This document shows, piece after piece, positions 62,658 through 64,000 of a stretch of DNA of 64,000 bases (position 1 is its first letter; every line of letters begins with the position of its first letter). A program made the position numbers and the translations under genes. Source of the stretch: Corynebacterium pseudopelargi. Lineage in GTDB: Bacteria; Actinomycetota; Actinomycetes; Mycobacteriales; Mycobacteriaceae. Where the stretch lies: positions 930,001-994,000 of the forward strand of contig NZ_CP033898.1 of assembly GCF_003814005.1 (NCBI RefSeq), read 5' to 3'. A model generated the notes under the pieces. The model was not told the DNA's origin and searched no databases. It saw only the letters and a list, made by a program, of their open reading frames with translations.

Positions 62658-63281
62658 ATGAGTTTTGCTTCCCAAGAACGCCACGCCCTTGCTCAATCCC
62701 TGCGTCAATTTGGCCCTGATGCGCCTACGCTGTGCGAAGGCTGGGATTGCCGCGATATGGCAGCCCATCTGTATATCCGTGAGCACCAACCACTTGCGGC
62801 TGCGGGCATGTTCTTTGATCGTTTTGATGAGAAGCTCCAAGAGGCCACGAACAAGCAAAAGGCTCGCGACTACGAAGAGCTTGTGGCCGACTGGGAACGT
62901 GGCCCTGGAAAGCTCAATCCGATTCGCTATGTGGATGCGTTGATGAATGCTGCAGAGCACTTCATCCACCACGAGGATGTGCGCCGTGCCAATGGCGAGC
63001 AGCCGCGTAGCTTCGTTGGTGACGATGCCGAGCAGCTTCACCGCGCGTTGAAGATGACCGCGCCGCGCTTCTTAAAAGCCTCAACCGCCCCGGTGGTGCT
63101 TGAGCCAGAAGGGATGGCCAGGGTTGTAGCTAAGGATGAACGCGGTGTGAGTGAGCAGGGCGATCAGGTGGTGCACGTGCGCGGTGCCCTTGGCGAGCTG
63201 CTCTTGTGGGTCTTTGGGCGCGATATTGCAGAGGTAGAGATCCACGGACCCGAAGAGGCAATCAAGAGGTCAAGCATCTAG
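62658..63281 (+). CDS. TIGR03085-family (DinB/MDMPI-like) protein
   Basis: This cytosolic protein of 207 residues belongs to the actinobacterial TIGR03085 family, related to mycothiol-dependent maleylpyruvate isomerases and DinB-like metal-binding proteins. The N-terminus has LCEGWDCRDMAAHLYIREHQPLAAAG; later YVDALMNAAEHFIHHEDVRRANG supplies His residues that could bind metal. ATG 62658 follows TACACT (62644-62649) by 8 nt, so a leaderless start there is chosen over the open frame from 62547. Function unknown; a mycothiol link is only suggested by the fold. Confidence 0.8.
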   Translation: MSFASQERHALAQSLRQFGPDAPTLCEGWDCRDMAAHLYIREHQPLAAAGMFFDRFDEKLQEATNKQKARDYEELVADWERGPGKLNPIRYVDALMNAAEHFIHHEDVRRANGEQPRSFVGDDAEQLHRALKMTAPRFLKASTAPVVLEPEGMARVVAKDERGVSEQGDQVVHVRGALGELLLWVFGRDIAEVEIHGPEEAIKRSSI

Positions 63282-63356
63282 GCTTGTCAAAAAGTTATTG
63301 CTGCGCTCGGTGTTGCAAATGTGATTGTTGTGATTTGACCGTCTAGAGTGGAGGGC

Positions 63357-64000
63357 ATGACTGTCAGGAGCTCCACGTCGCCATCGCCAGGATCGAGTCG
63401 CAAGAAACGCAGCGGCTCGTCTACGGCTGCCTCAAAAGGTCCAGGCAGGAAATCGACGAGCAACCGCCAACGCGGCAATACCCCCACGACCTCCATGGTG
63501 GCCGCATCCCAGCGCGCCGCAGATTCTTCCGGCGAACGCACCGGTTCAGCCTTCAAGCCCGTAGGCCACGGCATTGCATCCGTGTTCGGTGCCACCGCCC
63601 GTGGCATGGGCAAGCTCACCAGAGGGGTAGCAAAGCCCTTTGCTCGAAGCCAGGACGAAGAAGCGTCTTCAGAAGAGGATCAATTCAACCCCGCACAAAC
63701 AACCCGAGGAACCCAGCAGACAAGCGCTGTAGCCAACGAGGGTGAAGATGCAGCCCCGCAACAGATGGACCAGCAGCGCGCCGATGCTATCGGCCTTGCC
63801 CTCATCGCGTTCGCCGTGGTGCTCGGCACCTCCGTGTGGCTCAATATCGCAGGTCCTATCGGCGAAGCGATCGCGCGACTCGTCCACCTTGCAATCGGCG
63901 CAGGCGCCTTAGTGTTGCCACTCGGTCTGCTTGCCTTGGCCATCGCCTTGATGCTTGGGCACCGCCCCGATGCTCAGGGCCGCACCCGCATCGCCATCGG
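63357..64000 (+). CDS. ftsK: DNA translocase FtsK, N-terminal part (runs off the window)
   Basis: FtsK couples chromosome segregation to cell division at the septum. Only about 214 residues are present. A basic, Ser/Pro/Thr-rich cytosolic head of about 140 residues is followed by ADAIGLALIAFAVVLGTSVWLNIAGPIGEA and LVHLAIGAGALVLPLGLLALAIALM, the first membrane segments of the FtsK N-terminal domain. The linker and motor domains lie beyond the window. ATG 63357 follows TAGAGT (63344-63349) by 7 nt. Assignment rests on the membrane segments and on the conserved rnj-ftsK order in Corynebacterium. Confidence 0.85.
   Translation, partial: MTVRSSTSPSPGSSRKKRSGSSTAASKGPGRKSTSNRQRGNTPTTSMVAASQRAADSSGERTGSAFKPVGHGIASVFGATARGMGKLTRGVAKPFARSQDEEASSEEDQFNPAQTTRGTQQTSAVANEGEDAAPQQMDQQRADAIGLALIAFAVVLGTSVWLNIAGPIGEAIARLVHLAIGAGALVLPLGLLALAIALMLGHRPDAQGRTRIAI

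Overview
The window reads as chromosomal DNA of a Corynebacterium or a very close relative; I cannot fix the species. Grounds: mycothione reductase (mycothiol occurs only in Actinobacteria), malate:quinone oxidoreductase, PptT-type phosphopantetheinyl transferase, an MmpL-like exporter, FtsK/RNase J/DapA/ThyX/DapB in the corynebacterial order, and many start codons placed 6-9 nt after a TANNNT -10 box, as in the leaderless transcripts common in this group. No rRNA, tRNA, CRISPR array, insertion sequence or prophage was recognised.

Region 1 (1-14.4 kb) holds the end of a penicillin-binding protein gene, map, and scattered cobalamin genes: cobQ, a split Mg/Co-chelatase gene (AAA part and VWA part in different frames), cobO, cobB and cobA. 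Between and beside them lie mtr, an alpha/beta hydrolase, mqo, a DedA-like membrane protein and selO. Region 2 (14.4-21.1 kb) has an A/T-rich DUF3800 gene flanked by unexplained structured DNA, yaaA, proS, and a TetR regulator divergent from an Old-Yellow-Enzyme/DJ-1 pair with two matching operators.

Region 3 (21.3-28.1 kb) looks like one uptake-and-use cassette: a GntR/UTRA regulator, a HAD hydrolase, a binding lipoprotein, two permeases, an ATPase and a cytoplasmic alkaline-phosphatase-fold hydrolase. This suggests import of an organophosphorus compound that is then hydrolysed inside the cell. Region 4 (28-42 kb) is mostly envelope and stress genes: a CAP-domain secreted protein, two DoxX proteins, NsrR with flavohaemoglobin Hmp, a secreted SGNH esterase, an acidic LANTG-anchored surface protein, two lipoproteins that arose by duplication including their promoters, a GH13 glucan enzyme, an MmpL-type exporter and a DUF4439-like lipoprotein.

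Region 5 (42-64 kb) is core information processing and cell-wall metabolism in mostly collinear operons: rimP-nusA-ylxR-infB, rbfA-DHH-MATE, metallophosphoesterase-pptT, truB opposed to ribF-nucleoside hydrolase, rpsO with a structured leader, pnp, dapB-thyX, dapA-rnj, a TIGR03085 protein and the beginning of ftsK, which runs off the window. The observations most worth following are the chlI/chlD frame junction, the organophosphorus cassette, the duplicated lipoproteins, the DUF3800 locus and the rpsO leader.
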